From: G963665925 sp963676345 | Lineage (GTDB): Bacteria > Bacillota > Clostridia > Peptostreptococcales > Acidaminobacteraceae | Assembly (NCBI GenBank): GCA_963676345.2 | Contig: CAXXTS010000001.1 | Location: 62,001 to 126,000 of the forward strand | Length of the DNA: 64,000 nt | Reading direction: 5' to 3' | Shown: piece by piece, positions 1 through 9,119 of the stretch | How positions within the stretch are numbered: position 1 is the first letter of the stretch | Layout: the number at the start of each line of letters is the position of its first letter | Position numbers and translations under genes: made by a program | Notes under the pieces: generated by a model | Database searches by the model: none | What the model was told of the DNA's origin: nothing | Seen by the model: the letters and a program-made list of their open reading frames with translations, nothing else

Positions 1-1
1 A

Positions 2-736
2 TATTACTTTTCGAGATTGCGACAATCGAAATGGGAAATACGCATTATTTCATCGATACTCAGTATGGGACTAACTGTATTGACAACTATCCTGTATCTT
101 AAATCTGAAATTGAGTTCGAACTGATTAAAAACATGGATATTGAGTTTGGTGGTGTATATGTAGCGATAGGAGCAATTTTTGCCCTTAGTTTAGCTTATA
201 TTATTGGAAGTAAGAAAGGCGAGGAGTTCTCAAAAGGTTTAACTCCCATCGTAAGAAAACCAGCAAGTTATTCCATAATTAATGAACCATATACGACATT
301 AAGTCAATCATATGTGTTCCCTCCCGCTGGTAGGAGAATCCCAAGTCGCAGAGAAATGATGGATTGGAGGGAGAGGACAAGGGATTTCGCTTCATCGGGT
401 GCACAATGGGCAGTTTTGTACTTGTTATATTTACTTTTGTATTTGGAGTTCTTCATAGTGTTTGCTGTAGCGGTTGTGGTTAAGGGAGTTCGATTAGTTC
501 CTTCTTGGGAAGTTATCAAAGCGATATGTCTAATGTTAACATTAGGCTTCATTCCATATATGTTTTGTACAATCATTGTTCATAAGCCAATTATTTGGCT
601 TCTAGAATCTATTAAGGATCGTTTTTTACCACAGAAATCAAGTAAAGTTGAGTGGGGATTATTTATTGTACACTCATTATTGTTTTACTTAGTTTCAATA
701 GTTGCTGTGTTATTGATTATTCGATTTGGAAATTAG
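2..736 (+). CDS. Multi-pass membrane protein, 5' end outside window
   Basis: I do not recognise the family. The reading frame is open to the first base, so the N-terminus probably lies upstream; the first possible in-window start is a TTG at 17 and the first ATG is at 63. About 240 residues are visible, with roughly five hydrophobic segments (near residues 10-28, 45-64, 131-160, 168-198 and 213-237, counted from the TTG). A polar stretch between the second and third is proline- and arginine-rich and probably cytoplasmic. It shares its cassette with the acidic protein 57 bp downstream. An effector or partner role in a two-gene module is possible but nothing in the sequence proves it. Confidence 0.6.
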   Translation, partial: YYFSRLRQSKWEIRIISSILSMGLTVLTTILYLKSEIEFELIKNMDIEFGGVYVAIGAIFALSLAYIIGSKKGEEFSKGLTPIVRKPASYSIINEPYTTLSQSYVFPPAGRRIPSRREMMDWRERTRDFASSGAQWAVLYLLYLLLYLEFFIVFAVAVVVKGVRLVPSWEVIKAICLMLTLGFIPYMFCTIIVHKPIIWLLESIKDRFLPQKSSKVEWGLFIVHSLLFYLVSIVAVLLIIRFGN

Positions 737-792
737 TAATCTATACATATTTCTGTTGCAAACTCACTACGTGTTTATAAAGGAGAACCTGC

Positions 793-1377
793 ATGAATCA
801 ATCTCATGAGTTAGAGAATTACATATATAATAATGTGCTTAGTCAAATTGAAAATATCAATTTAGAGATAGCAAAAGACATATACTCATTATCGTTTTAT
901 GTCACTGATGAAGAGGATGACCCCCGTTTTATAACATGTGTTTTAGGATTTAACACATTTGAGAATTTTAATAAAAATATTGAGACAGCTTCTAGTGAAC
1001 TCGAGGCAAAGTGGAACTATGCATTCTGGTTACAGAACAATCTGTTTGATTTAGGCGACAACGGAAGTGAAAAAGGAATTGAACTTAGAGCAAGTTGGAT
1101 TGAAAATTTAGGATTTATGTACACTGATGAAGAGGAAAATGCTGATTTTGAGAGATGTCTACTACTAGGTGAAAACATAATATCTAGTTTTGTCGATTTA
1201 TTAGTTCGAGTTACAAGAAAAATACATGAAAGTGGCATCATTGAAGCTAAGTTTACTAGGAAAGTTCCAATAATTATTCATGAGCTTGAGTACTATGAGC
1301 AGATCGCAATTCAAAATGAAGAAGCTAATCCAGGCAATTGTGTTGACGAATTCACTAGTTGGATTAGATCAGAGTAA
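793..1377 (+). CDS. Acidic cytoplasmic protein, immunity-protein-like
   Basis: A 194-residue soluble acidic protein with no signal peptide or membrane segment. The start is fixed by AAGGAG at 780-785, eight bases before the ATG. The early strand-like segment ending YVTDEEDDPR, followed by aromatic-rich segments (FNTFENFN, KWNYAFW), resembles bacterial immunity or SMI1/DUF4303-like folds. That resemblance is by eye and weak. The gene ends 52 bp before attC 1 and follows the membrane protein in the same cassette, so the two are probably cotranscribed. Confidence 0.6.
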   Translation: MNQSHELENYIYNNVLSQIENINLEIAKDIYSLSFYVTDEEDDPRFITCVLGFNTFENFNKNIETASSELEAKWNYAFWLQNNLFDLGDNGSEKGIELRASWIENLGFMYTDEEENADFERCLLLGENIISSFVDLLVRVTRKIHESGIIEAKFTRKVPIIIHELEYYEQIAIQNEEANPGNCVDEFTSWIRSE

Positions 1378-1428
1378 TAGGTTAATTTCTATTAGATAGT
1401 AATGGCTTCGAAATCATAATTGAACATC

Positions 1429-1562
1429 ATCTAACACAGCGGTGTCCCGCCATTCGCCTTCTGGTTAAGAAGTTTAGGAGTGTTGCGGAGTAAAGTGTTT
1501 ATACGAAATTGAAAGTATTGAAATAGCTGGGGCGAACAGCGTGAACCGTGGGAACGTTAGGT
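1429..1562 (+). other. attC 1 (class II, no terminator/promoter)
   Basis: R'' ATCTAAC at 1429-1435 and R' GTTAGGT at 1556-1562. The outer arms pair through ATTCGCC and GGCGAAC. The spacer has no stable inner hairpin and no -10 element. It closes the partial first cassette. Confidence 0.9.
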
Positions 1563-2762
1563 AACACTTGCCTTCGAGTATAGTTATTTGAACTTTGGGT
1601 GAATTGTCAAAGTCTCTGACTAGACTAGTTTATAAGTACGCCTCAACGAAAATATCAAGTATGTATTATAGAATAGAGCGGTCTTGTTCCTTTGAAACCA
1701 TCATCTATCGCTTTTAATGAAAGGGTTAACAGTGTTCATGCATAAATTCGTCAACTTGGGTGGTGCTTGTATGTTGTGGTTAAGTCAACCAAGCAAAAAA
1801 GTTAATGTTTTTATGAAGTAGGGCGCTGACACTATCTTAAGTCAACTTGCAACTAGGGCTGTGAAGCTTTGAATACATGCGTTGTGATCATCGGCCATAA
1901 ATTTAATGAGTCTAAGATTTTGTATGCGGTTATATGTATCCTGAATTTTAAAAGTTTAAGTTAGCCTTCATGCACTACACTAAATGACTAGTGAGCTGAG
2001 TTGCAAATGAGCCTAGACTTGCGCCCTGGATATTCAAAAGGACAAGCACCTTGCTGCATTCTGACCGTAATAGGTTGGTGTAATATTAATCAGACTCTAT
2101 CTCACTAAATGGGTTGGTACTTGCTATGTTGGCTATGTAGATTATGCCTTCGAGTAGTTTATGAAAGCTATGAAGATTGGGCACTGACAGCATCTTCATT
2201 CAACTTGCAACTGGGGGCTGTGAAGCTCAAAATACTAGTGGTGTGATTCCTCGGCCAGAGGTACATTTAACTTGAATAAAGTAATGAGTAATGAAATGCA
2301 GTGAAATGTAGATATAGTAAATACAAGAACTGGCCTTTAGTTAATGCGTTGAATGACTAGTCTTATGACTTGCAGTTAAATGTATGCTGTGCCCCTGCAA
2401 TAAAAGAGAGCAAGTACCCGTGTTGAAGCAAACTTTATTTCTCTGAAGGTTGCGCTAAATGACAAGGGAACAAGCCCATTTATTTATACGGAGTTCTGGA
2501 GTTTATCAAGTTCGGCTAAATTGAGTTTTAAGGTTTGTAATTGCCAATTCATTCAGTAGTCGAGCATGCTGTCATCATATGACTGAAAGGGTGAGTCGCA
2601 TTAACTGAAGGCATTGCATTTCTTAGGCCCATGCGTTAAATTTGAAAGGTAATTGTGAGCTGTATGCATTATTGAACTCACATTTATTTTGCTTCAAAAT
2701 GTAGAGCCTCATTAAATATAGCTAATGTTGACTAGGCTTCAATACATTGAATATACTGCGTC
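1556..2762 (+). repeat. Gene-less cassette A, copy 1
   Basis: A 1.2-kb cassette without a credible ORF on either strand. Nearly the same sequence recurs at 14444-15650 and 37701-38908, with scattered substitutions and single-base indels that break every frame. It contains two diverged halves about 355-370 bp apart (near 1759-2075 and 2113-2440), recognisable from the shared sequences CTGACA, CAACTTGCAACT, GGCTGTGAAGCT and CTCGGCCA/ATCGGCCA. The conserved product may be RNA, a DNA site or nothing. It is directly followed by cassette B copy 1. Confidence 0.85.
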
Positions 2763-2787
2763 ACCTAACACAGCAATTCCCAACATG

Positions 2788-2814
2788 CCCCTTTGGTAAC
2801 AGAGGGGTATTTAT
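2788..2814 (+). terminator. Terminator-like hairpin inside attC 2
   Basis: An eight-pair stem (one G-U) with a GTAA loop at 2788-2807, followed by a T-rich tail TATTTAT. It is the type example of the hairpin carried by most attC sites here. The CCCC arm can alternatively pair with GGGG in the outer attC stem, so single-strand attC folding and terminator folding would exclude each other. Confidence 0.5.
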
Positions 2815-2824
2815 GCGCCTAGTT

Positions 2825-2835
2825 TATGGTAGAAT
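2825..2835 (+). promoter_or_regulatory. Extended -10 promoter inside attC 2
   Basis: TATG-G-TAGAAT matches the TRTG-n-TATAAT extended -10 consensus with one change. No good -35 lies 17 bp upstream, as is common for extended -10 promoters. Transcription would begin near 2842 and read through the L' and R' arms into the next cassette. Confidence 0.5.
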
Positions 2836-2885
2836 ATAACATAAGAGTAAGAACGAGTGGGGGCACGATCGGGAATTGTGGGAAC

Positions 2886-3766
2886 GTTATATAACACAAC
2901 TGCTGAGGTGTCTTGTGTCGAAGTTTTTTGAAAGGTTGTAGCCGAAAAACCGAACTGGCTCAGAGAAAAAGACTATGTTTACATTGTTGTACGCCTCATT
3001 GCATTTAAGTACTTAATAGAAATACAAAGTGAAAGCTTGTTCTCTTTTGCACACAATTTATGACTTATAAATACTAGGGAAAATGGGGTTTTGAACATGC
3101 GTGCTCTGAATACATGGCAGTTGCGGCAATGGTTCCCGACATTTCTTATCTTTCACCGAATATTCCTGACACTGTACTATGGGGCAGTTTAATTACGGTT
3201 GAACTTACAACTTTAAGGCTGATAAAGAGTACCCGTTTTGTTAATTAGTGTATTGTAGTTGTTTAGCAGCGGCATTAACCATTTTGATAGTTAAATACTC
3301 AACGAGAATTATTGCTGTATGTAATGAGGAAGTTCAAGTGGCCGCTATTCAAATGTCAAAGTTTACAGTGGGGACATACCGAATCTTTACTTAATGATCG
3401 CCCCCTTCGCTGTTTGCAACTGCTGTTTCATACATTAGTGCACAGCACCAAAGGTGTTCTAACTTACTCAGAACAAGCTTTCTGTGTGGTAATGAATTTG
3501 TGGTGATTAAAAGTCCGGCTATCACTCGTTTGGAGTGAGCACATTCTGAGCCACTTCTTGTAATAAAGAGTCTATGGCTTCGTACAATTTTTAAGTTGTT
3601 GGTATTTTGCAGTTCAGGTGTGTCTGGCTATTAAAATAACGTGGATGAAATAGCTTATGAAGTATTGGTTAGCGTGAATAATTAGCAAAAAGTGAATCAG
3701 AAATTCATAGTTAATCATGTATGGCAATAGTGAGCTGGCTATAACGCCCTGACTGCAGATTGCATC
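2886..3766 (+). repeat. Gene-less cassette B, copy 1
   Basis: A 0.9-kb cassette without a believable gene, repeated at 18868-19744, 22488-23370, 39032-39911 and 51985-52865. The copies look more than 90% identical. A 64-codon ORF at 3312-3506 is intact in only three of five copies and is broken by indels in the others. Copy 5 is the closest relative of this one: both share AAAATGGGGTTT where the others read GGGGGG or GGGGGC. Confidence 0.85.
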
Positions 3767-3893
3767 ATATAACACAGCAGTTCCCAAAACGCCCTGATTT
3801 GTAGAAATCAGACTTATTTATCGACTATAAGTGTTAAAATATAGAAGAGAGGTAATAAAGTGGGGCGCATCGGGAACTGTGGAACCGTTAGTA
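3767..3893 (+). other. attC 3 (class I, B type)
   Basis: R'' ATATAAC at 3767-3773 and R' GTTAGTA at 3887-3893. The inner hairpin CTGATTT-GTAG-AAATCAG (3794-3811) is followed by ACTTATTTAT and TG-T-TAAAAT at 3832-3840. The R' box departs from GTTRRRY but matches its partner TACTAAC at 5169. Confidence 0.9.
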
Positions 3894-3977
3894 GACATTT
3901 TACTAAGCATACTTAATGACAATTAATAGTGTAATCAGTACCTATATTCCGAATATATGTGTAATAATAAACTGGAA

Positions 3978-4054
3978 TTACTCATAATATGTTGACGTGA
4001 GTAACCATTACCCATATACTAATTATATGAGTAAATGTGCTTAAATATTACTCG
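3978..4054 (+). promoter_or_regulatory. Fic promoter with repeated TGAGTAA/TTACTCA sites
   Basis: TTGACG at 3992-3997, a 17-bp spacer and TATACT at 4015-4020 form a good vegetative-type promoter. It is framed by TTACTCA (3978), TGAGTAA (3998 and 4028) and TTACTCG (4048), a pattern of inverted heptamers expected of an operator. The winged-helix C-terminus of the Fic protein is the obvious candidate ligand, which would make the cassette autoregulated. Confidence 0.6.
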
Positions 4055-4070
4055 TAATTAGGAGGCGGAA

Positions 4071-5144
4071 ATGGAATTTAAATTAGAGATGTTGCCACCA
4101 AAAAGTGAAAGTGGATTAATAGAATTAGAAACAGTTGAAATAATGCGCGCCTTATCAAAGGCACATCGTAGCTTGGCAGAACTCAAAGGTTATTCTGAAA
4201 TTGTTCCCAATAAAAATATTCTAATTAACGCAATTACACTTAATGAAGCTAAAGACAGTTCGGAAATTGAAAATATAATTACAACACATGACGAGTTGTT
4301 TGAAGCATTATCTGATGAAAAGTACTTAAAGGGTGCTCCCAAAGAGGTATTAAAGTACAAAGAAGCATTATGGCATGGCGTAAACCTTATAGAAAATAGA
4401 GGGATTCTAACAACCAATATGATTGTCGAAGTACAAGCAATTATTGAAGGAAATAGTGCAGGTATTAGAAAGCAATCTGGAACAGTTCTTATGAATGAGA
4501 AAACAGGTGAAGTAGTTTATCGTCCACCTGAAACTGAAGAAGAAATCCGAAATCTATTGAGTGATTTAGAGAACTACATCAATACTGAGGATGAAATTGA
4601 TGATTTGATTAAATTAGCGGTTGTACATTATCAATTTGAAAGTATTCATCCGTTTTATGATGGAAACGGTAGAACAGGAAGAATTGTAAACATATTGTAC
4701 TTGGTTTTAAAGGATTTATTGGACTCACCAATTTTATATTTGAGTAAGTATATTATGGAAAACAAACAAGACTACTACGAGTTACTTCAAGGTGTTCAGA
4801 GTAATAAGGACTGGGAATCATGGATTATCTATATTTTAAATGGTATTAATAATATGGCAGCAGAGTCATTAGAGATTCTAAAGAAAATAAATAACCTTAT
4901 TGATGAAACTAGTGCAGTAATAAAGGATCAAAATCCAAAACTATATTCTAGAGAATTAGTCGAAGTCCTATTTAAAGAGTTTTATACTCGTATTTCGAAT
5001 GTTGAGGAAGGTCTAGATGTAACAAGGAAAACGGCATCGAATTATTTAAATGAACTTGTCGAAATGGGCGTACTTGAATTAGAAGTTCGAGGTAGAGACA
5101 AGCTATTTATAAATCGAAAACTGCTGGATATTGTGAAGAACTAG
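4071..5144 (+). CDS. Fic-domain AMP-transferase, class II, with C-terminal winged helix
   Basis: Fic enzymes transfer a nucleotide monophosphate, usually AMP, onto Ser/Thr/Tyr of target proteins. The complete active-site motif HPFYDGNGRTGR lies at residues 193-204. An N-terminal inhibitory motif SSEIEN (residues 63-68, the S/T-xxx-E-G/N signature) marks a class II, self-inhibited enzyme. The last ~90 residues look like a winged-helix domain (TRKTASNYLNEL). At 357 residues it has the usual length for Fic/DUF4172-type bacterial proteins. AGGAGG at 4061-4066 sets the ATG. It is the only gene of its cassette and has its own promoter and likely operators. Targets are unknown; it may be a solitary toxin or regulator. 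Confidence 0.9.
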   Translation: MEFKLEMLPPKSESGLIELETVEIMRALSKAHRSLAELKGYSEIVPNKNILINAITLNEAKDSSEIENIITTHDELFEALSDEKYLKGAPKEVLKYKEALWHGVNLIENRGILTTNMIVEVQAIIEGNSAGIRKQSGTVLMNEKTGEVVYRPPETEEEIRNLLSDLENYINTEDEIDDLIKLAVVHYQFESIHPFYDGNGRTGRIVNILYLVLKDLLDSPILYLSKYIMENKQDYYELLQGVQSNKDWESWIIYILNGINNMAAESLEILKKINNLIDETSAVIKDQNPKLYSRELVEVLFKEFYTRISNVEEGLDVTRKTASNYLNELVEMGVLELEVRGRDKLFINRKLLDIVKN

Positions 5145-5168
5145 TTAATGACGAAACGTAAAACGATC

Positions 5169-5298
5169 TACTAACACAGCAATTCCCAACATGCCCCTTT
5201 GGTAACAGAGGGGTATTTCTATGCGTAGTTTATGGTAGAATATAACATAAGAGTAAGAACGAGTGGGGGCACGATCGGGAATTGTGGGAACGTTATGT
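5169..5298 (+). other. attC 4 (class I)
   Basis: R'' TACTAAC at 5169-5175 and R' GTTATGT at 5292-5298. CCCCTTTG/CAGAGGGG hairpin, then TATG-G-TAGAAT at 5231-5241. It ends the Fic cassette. Confidence 0.92.
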
Positions 5299-5341
5299 GA
5301 AAAATTTGAACTAGTTATTAGTTATGACAACGAGGGATATC

Positions 5342-6184
5342 ATGAATGACTATTATCATTTAAAACCCAAATATAGATCTGGAATAAGATCACGTTTAGG
5401 AAGAATATTTTATACATGCAAAAGATTCTTGTTTTGGTACTTAGGAGGTGATCGGTATACAAAAACTCGTGAATTTAATTCTTTAGAATATTTGATTTAT
5501 ACTCATAGTACTCCACTTTATAGAAAACTTCGAAATGTAGAAATGTGGCTTCAACACAATAAAGTCGATAATTTAAAAGTTGCAATTAGACGAATTGATG
5601 GTGTTGTTATAAAGCCAGGTGAGACCTTCTCGTATTGGAAATTGATTGGTAAACCGACATACTCGAAGGGGTATAAAGATGGAATGGTTCTTCATTATGG
5701 ACAGTTTAAATCAGGTGTAGGTGGCGGTCTATGTCAGCTATCAAACATGATTTATTGGATGTCACTTCATACCCCTCTTACAGTGGTAGAAAGGCATAGA
5801 CATAGCTTTGATGTATTTCCCGATTCGAATCGAACTCAACCGCTTGGAAGTGGTGCCACCTGTGTTTATAATTATCGTGATTTAAGAGTTTTGAACAATA
5901 CTAATGAGACCTATCAGTTAAGACTCAGTATTGAAGGTGATTCATTAATAGGAAAAATTGTATCAGATAGAGAGCGGTATTTTAATTATGAGGTATATGA
6001 AAAAGAGCATTCAATTACTCACCACCATTGGGGTGGTTACATTAGGCATAATGAAGTAAGACGTAAAGTGGTAAGCAATAGAAATGAAATAGTTGACGAT
6101 TTATTTGTGTGTAAAAATGATGCACTCATGATGTATGAACCTTTTCTAGATTGGTCAGAGAATGATATAGATTGCGGCAAATAA
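5342..6184 (+). CDS. VanW family protein
   Basis: The conserved VanW core is clear: IKPGETFSYW, then GGGLCQLSNMIYW, RHRHSFDVFPD and LGSGATCVYNYRDL. VanW-like proteins occur in low-GC Gram-positives, including some vancomycin-resistance clusters, but have no assigned activity. This copy is the core domain alone. It has no signal peptide, G5 or peptidoglycan-binding domain, and the N-terminus is rich in Arg and Tyr (YKSGIR-like), so it looks cytoplasmic. GAGGG at 5332-5336 favours the ATG at 5342 over the one at 5324. It is the single gene of its cassette. It differs from its neighbours in having no obvious defence link. Confidence 0.85.
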   Translation: MNDYYHLKPKYRSGIRSRLGRIFYTCKRFLFWYLGGDRYTKTREFNSLEYLIYTHSTPLYRKLRNVEMWLQHNKVDNLKVAIRRIDGVVIKPGETFSYWKLIGKPTYSKGYKDGMVLHYGQFKSGVGGGLCQLSNMIYWMSLHTPLTVVERHRHSFDVFPDSNRTQPLGSGATCVYNYRDLRVLNNTNETYQLRLSIEGDSLIGKIVSDRERYFNYEVYEKEHSITHHHWGGYIRHNEVRRKVVSNRNEIVDDLFVCKNDALMMYEPFLDWSENDIDCGK

Positions 6185-6200
6185 ACCGTTCAAATTCATC

Positions 6201-6333
6201 ACATAACACATCGGTGTCCCGCCATTCGCCTGGTGTGGACAGAGTTAAGAGTTGTTCCGAAGTGAAATGTTTAAACATAGCTGAAAGTATTGAAATAGAA
6301 GGCGAACGAACGTGAACCGTGGGAACGTTAGGT
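6201..6333 (+). other. attC 5 (class II)
   Basis: R'' ACATAAC at 6201-6207 and R' GTTAGGT at 6327-6333. The arms start GTGTCCCGCCATTCGCC. No inner hairpin or -10. It ends the VanW cassette. Confidence 0.92.
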
Positions 6334-6382
6334 GAAACATTGGACTTATATATTTACTATGATAATGAGAAAGGATATTTTT

Positions 6383-6667
6383 ATGAATGAGAAATTGCGA
6401 AATGAGAGATTACTAGATTCAGTATTTGTATTAACAGGCTATCCTGAACATACATATGTAAATAGAAGAAAAATTGATATGGTAATGAAATCGATGTTAG
6501 GAGATAAGGGTACTCATATTTTTCTTGTAGGAGATACAAAAACTGGAAAGTCAAGTTTGTGGAAGAATTATATAGACTCTAACGATGTAATAGAACTAAA
6601 AATTACAGACGATGGTGCTAGTATAAATTGTTGGACACGAAAAGTAAGATATAATAACTGTATCTGA
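6383..6667 (+). pseudogene. P-loop ATPase, N-terminal fragment cut by IS3
   Basis: The ATG at 6383 follows AAAGGA by six bases. About 83 host-encoded residues remain before the IS3 end at 6632. They include a Walker A motif GDTKTGKS (residues 50-57). The last dozen codons to the stop at 6667 are read from the insertion sequence. The rest of the gene continues at about 7869-8909. The original product was an ATP-binding protein of roughly 430 residues, possibly a STAND-like or archaeal-type ATPase. Confidence 0.7.
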
Positions 6668-6681
6668 AAGGACGTGTCCAA

Positions 6682-6957
6682 ATGAAAGCAACAGGAAAAA
6701 GATACGATCAAGGTTTCAAACAAATGATCGTAGATCTGTACAATACAACAGATCATACCTACGCAAGTCTCGAAAGCGAATATGGCATCTCACATGGAAC
6801 AATCCAACGCTGGGTAAAGCAGCTTACTCCGATTGACCAAAGCTCTGAAGAGTCCATGACTCCTGCTGAACTCAAGAAACTTCAAAAGGAAATGGCAAAG
6901 CTCCGTGAGGAAAATGAAATCTTAAAAAAGGCTATGGCTATATTAGCGAAAAAGTAA
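6682..6957 (+). CDS. IS3 transposase OrfA
   Basis: A 91-residue helix-turn-helix protein (FKQMIVDLYN..., GISHGTIQRWVKQL) with a C-terminal coiled coil (LQKEMAKLREENEILKKAM) that acts as a leucine zipper. It binds the IS ends. A canonical A_AAA_AAG slippery heptamer at 6924-6930 lies in the correct frame for -1 frameshifting into OrfB, giving the OrfAB transposase. Confidence 0.92.
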   Translation: MKATGKRYDQGFKQMIVDLYNTTDHTYASLESEYGISHGTIQRWVKQLTPIDQSSEESMTPAELKKLQKEMAKLREENEILKKAMAILAKK

Positions 6958-7832
6958 GTAAATCCAGCATATTCGAGACAGCACATATTCTAAAAATTAA
7001 TTATCCTACAAAAACAATCTGTGAAGTTCTATCCATTCCAAGGAGTACTTTTTACGAAGTACAAAGTCGCACCCCTTCTGAACGACAGAAGGAAAATAAA
7101 CTTCTTGGTGAGCATATACTACGCATATTTTCAGAAAGCGATGGTCGATATGGCGCTCCGAAAATCCGTGAGACTATGAAAACTGAAGCTCTTCTAGAGA
7201 TTATTCCAAGTATGAAGCGCATTCAGCGACTCATGAAAAAACTCGGTTTAAGAGCTGTCGTTATGAAACGTTTCAAACCTCATTGTACAAAGACAACAAA
7301 TGAAGATTTGCCGAATCTTCTAGGCCGTGATTTCTCGGCTTCTAAGCCTTGTGAAAAATGGGTTGCAGATATCACATATATCCATACTCTAAAGGATGGA
7401 TGGTGCTACCTGGCTTCAATCCTTGACCTTCACACTCATAAAGTAGTTGGCTATGAATTCAGCAAAAGAATGGATAAGGAACTTGTAATAAAAGCTCTCG
7501 ATAAAGCGATGCTGCGGCAAAGAAAACCAGAAAATGTGCTCCTTCATACAGATCGTGGCAGTCAGTATTTAAGCACAGCATACATAGTGAAAACAGATCA
7601 GTATAAATGCCGTAGATCATACAGCGCAAAAGGCAATCCTTATGATAATGCGGTAATCGAATCTTTTCATGCGATTCTCAAGAAGGAAGAAGTTTATCGA
7701 AAGGTATATCACAATTTTGACGAAGCTCAGAAATCATTGTTCAAATATATCGAAGGTTGGTACAACAACCGAAGAATTCACGGGAGTATTGGCTACATGA
7801 CTCCGAATCAATTTGAGGCATTAGCTATGTAA
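6930..7832 (+). CDS. IS3 transposase OrfB (made by -1 frameshift)
   Basis: The frame opens at 6918 and is entered by slippage on A_AAA_AAG, giving about 300 residues of catalytic domain; the first internal ATG (7176) is not a real start. It has an HTH_21 region (YGAPKIRETM) and an rve-type DDE core: D in WVADITY, D in LHTDRGSQY, E in NAVIESFHAILKKE. No stop or frameshift is seen, so the element may still be active. Confidence 0.9.
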   Translation, partial: GYGYISEKVSKSSIFETAHILKINYPTKTICEVLSIPRSTFYEVQSRTPSERQKENKLLGEHILRIFSESDGRYGAPKIRETMKTEALLEIIPSMKRIQRLMKKLGLRAVVMKRFKPHCTKTTNEDLPNLLGRDFSASKPCEKWVADITYIHTLKDGWCYLASILDLHTHKVVGYEFSKRMDKELVIKALDKAMLRQRKPENVLLHTDRGSQYLSTAYIVKTDQYKCRRSYSAKGNPYDNAVIESFHAILKKEEVYRKVYHNFDEAQKSLFKYIEGWYNNRRIHGSIGYMTPNQFEALAM

Positions 7833-7868
7833 GATATCCCACTTTTCGTGTCCAAGGGATTGACGTAA

Positions 7869-8909
7869 GTCCACGATACTACTAAGCAGGTTTTATATAA
7901 TGACTTGCTAAATGAATTAAATGCATATGTAATGATTCAAGATACTAAAGGAAATATCGAAGGAAATAAAATAAACGGGGAAGTAAAAGGCGGGTTTGCT
8001 CATTTCTTTGAAAGTAAAGTGGGATCAGAAAAGGATAATCGTAATAGTGTTGAGCAGATGTATAAAAAAGTGGGAGAAATCGATATTAATATCAATTTGA
8101 TTATTAAATATTTAAGAGATAATGAAAAATATATCGTACTTGAAGATTTCCATTTCGCACAGGATGACTTCTGCAGAAGTTTTGCTGATGACCTTAAAGC
8201 TTTGTCTGATGAAAAGAAACAAATAATAATTGTAGGAGTTGAAGATAAACTACCTATTATGATAAAGAAAAGAAATGATTTAAAAAAAAGGGCAAAATCT
8301 CTGCCTATAGGACATTTCGAGTCTCTAGATTTAGAGATGATTATTCAAAAAGGTTGTGATGTATTAAACATTTCATTTAGTGATGATATAAAAACGTTTA
8401 TTGTTAATGAATCAGAGAATAGAGCATATATCACACAGGCGATATGTAAAAACATATGCGAAATTTTAGATATAACAGAAAGAGTAGAGGGTGAAAAACG
8501 CATTATTTCTGATATTCAAATTGCTGAAGAAGCATGTGAATTGATTGCATTTTCAGAAAATAACTTATATAGCAATATAGTACGTGAAATTGGAAGTAGA
8601 AATCATGGTAATGATTCAACACAAGTATATAAATGGGTTTTGAAAGTCTTACAAGAGCATAGAATTGGAACAAATGGTATAGGTAATGCAGGTATTTTAA
8701 GCCTTTTGAGGGCAATGGGGAATGATACTATTAAACAAGGTTCGATTAATGCATGTGTTAACAAATTACCTGAGATACTTGATGCTAAGGATTTAATACA
8801 GGTTTTTAAATATGAGAATAAAACATTATACATTATCGATGATTTTTTTCAGTTTTATCTAAGATGGTCTAGAGAGTTACTAGATGAATATAAACCTAAG
8901 GAAGTTTAA
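7869..8909 (+). pseudogene. P-loop ATPase, C-terminal fragment
   Basis: This frame is open from 7869 after a stop at 7866, with a possible TTG start at 7905; it encodes the remainder of the ATPase begun at 6383. A Walker B-like segment YIVLEDFHF is followed by an arginine-finger-like region, and the C-terminal part has helical winged-helix character (NAGILSLLRAMGNDTIK). Separated from the Walker A half by IS3, the protein is almost certainly inactive. The fragment ends 13 bp before attC 6, which still closes the cassette with a perfect boundary match. Confidence 0.7.
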
Positions 8910-8922
8910 AGTCCAAAGCATC

Positions 8923-9053
8923 ACCTAACACAGCAGTTCCCAAAATGCCCCTTTGTTTATACGAAGTGGCATTTATTATACTTTGTTTATGGTAAAATAT
9001 AGTATGTGAATTGTAAAAAGTGGGGCACATCGGGAACTGTGGGAACGTTATGC
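8923..9053 (+). other. attC 6 (class I)
   Basis: R'' ACCTAAC at 8923-8929 and R' GTTATGC at 9047-9053. The inner hairpin TGCCCCTTTG/CGAAGTGGCA is followed by TTTATTAT and TATG-G-TAAAAT at 8988-8998. Confidence 0.92.
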
Positions 9054-9119
9054 ACAATCAAAAACATTAGTTTAGCATTACTCAATAGTTCTATACGTGA
9101 AAGTCGATGGTGATTAACA

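Larger units (their letters stand above)
2763..2892 (+). other. attC 2 (class I, terminator + promoter)
   Basis: R'' ACCTAAC at 2763-2769 and R' GTTATAT at 2886-2892. The inner hairpin CCCCTTTG-GTAA-CAGAGGGG at 2788-2807 is followed by TATTTAT, then TATGGTAGAAT at 2825-2835. It ends cassette A1. Confidence 0.93.
6632..7854 (+). mobile_element. IS3-family insertion sequence
   Basis: Terminal inverted repeats TGGACACGAAAAGT (from 6632) and ACTTTTCGTGTCCA (to 7854) enclose orfA and orfB in the IS3 arrangement. The element is about 1.22 kb and ends in TG...CA. No matching 3-4 bp target duplication is visible, and the two host-gene fragments do not rejoin in frame, so the flanks have changed since insertion. 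It sits inside a cassette gene, not in an attC. Confidence 0.88.

Noticed and set aside
3312..3506. 64-codon ORF in cassette B copies 1, 3 and 5
   Set aside because: Broken by indels in copies 2 and 4, with no ribosome binding site and no codon-position bias in the substitutions I could compare.
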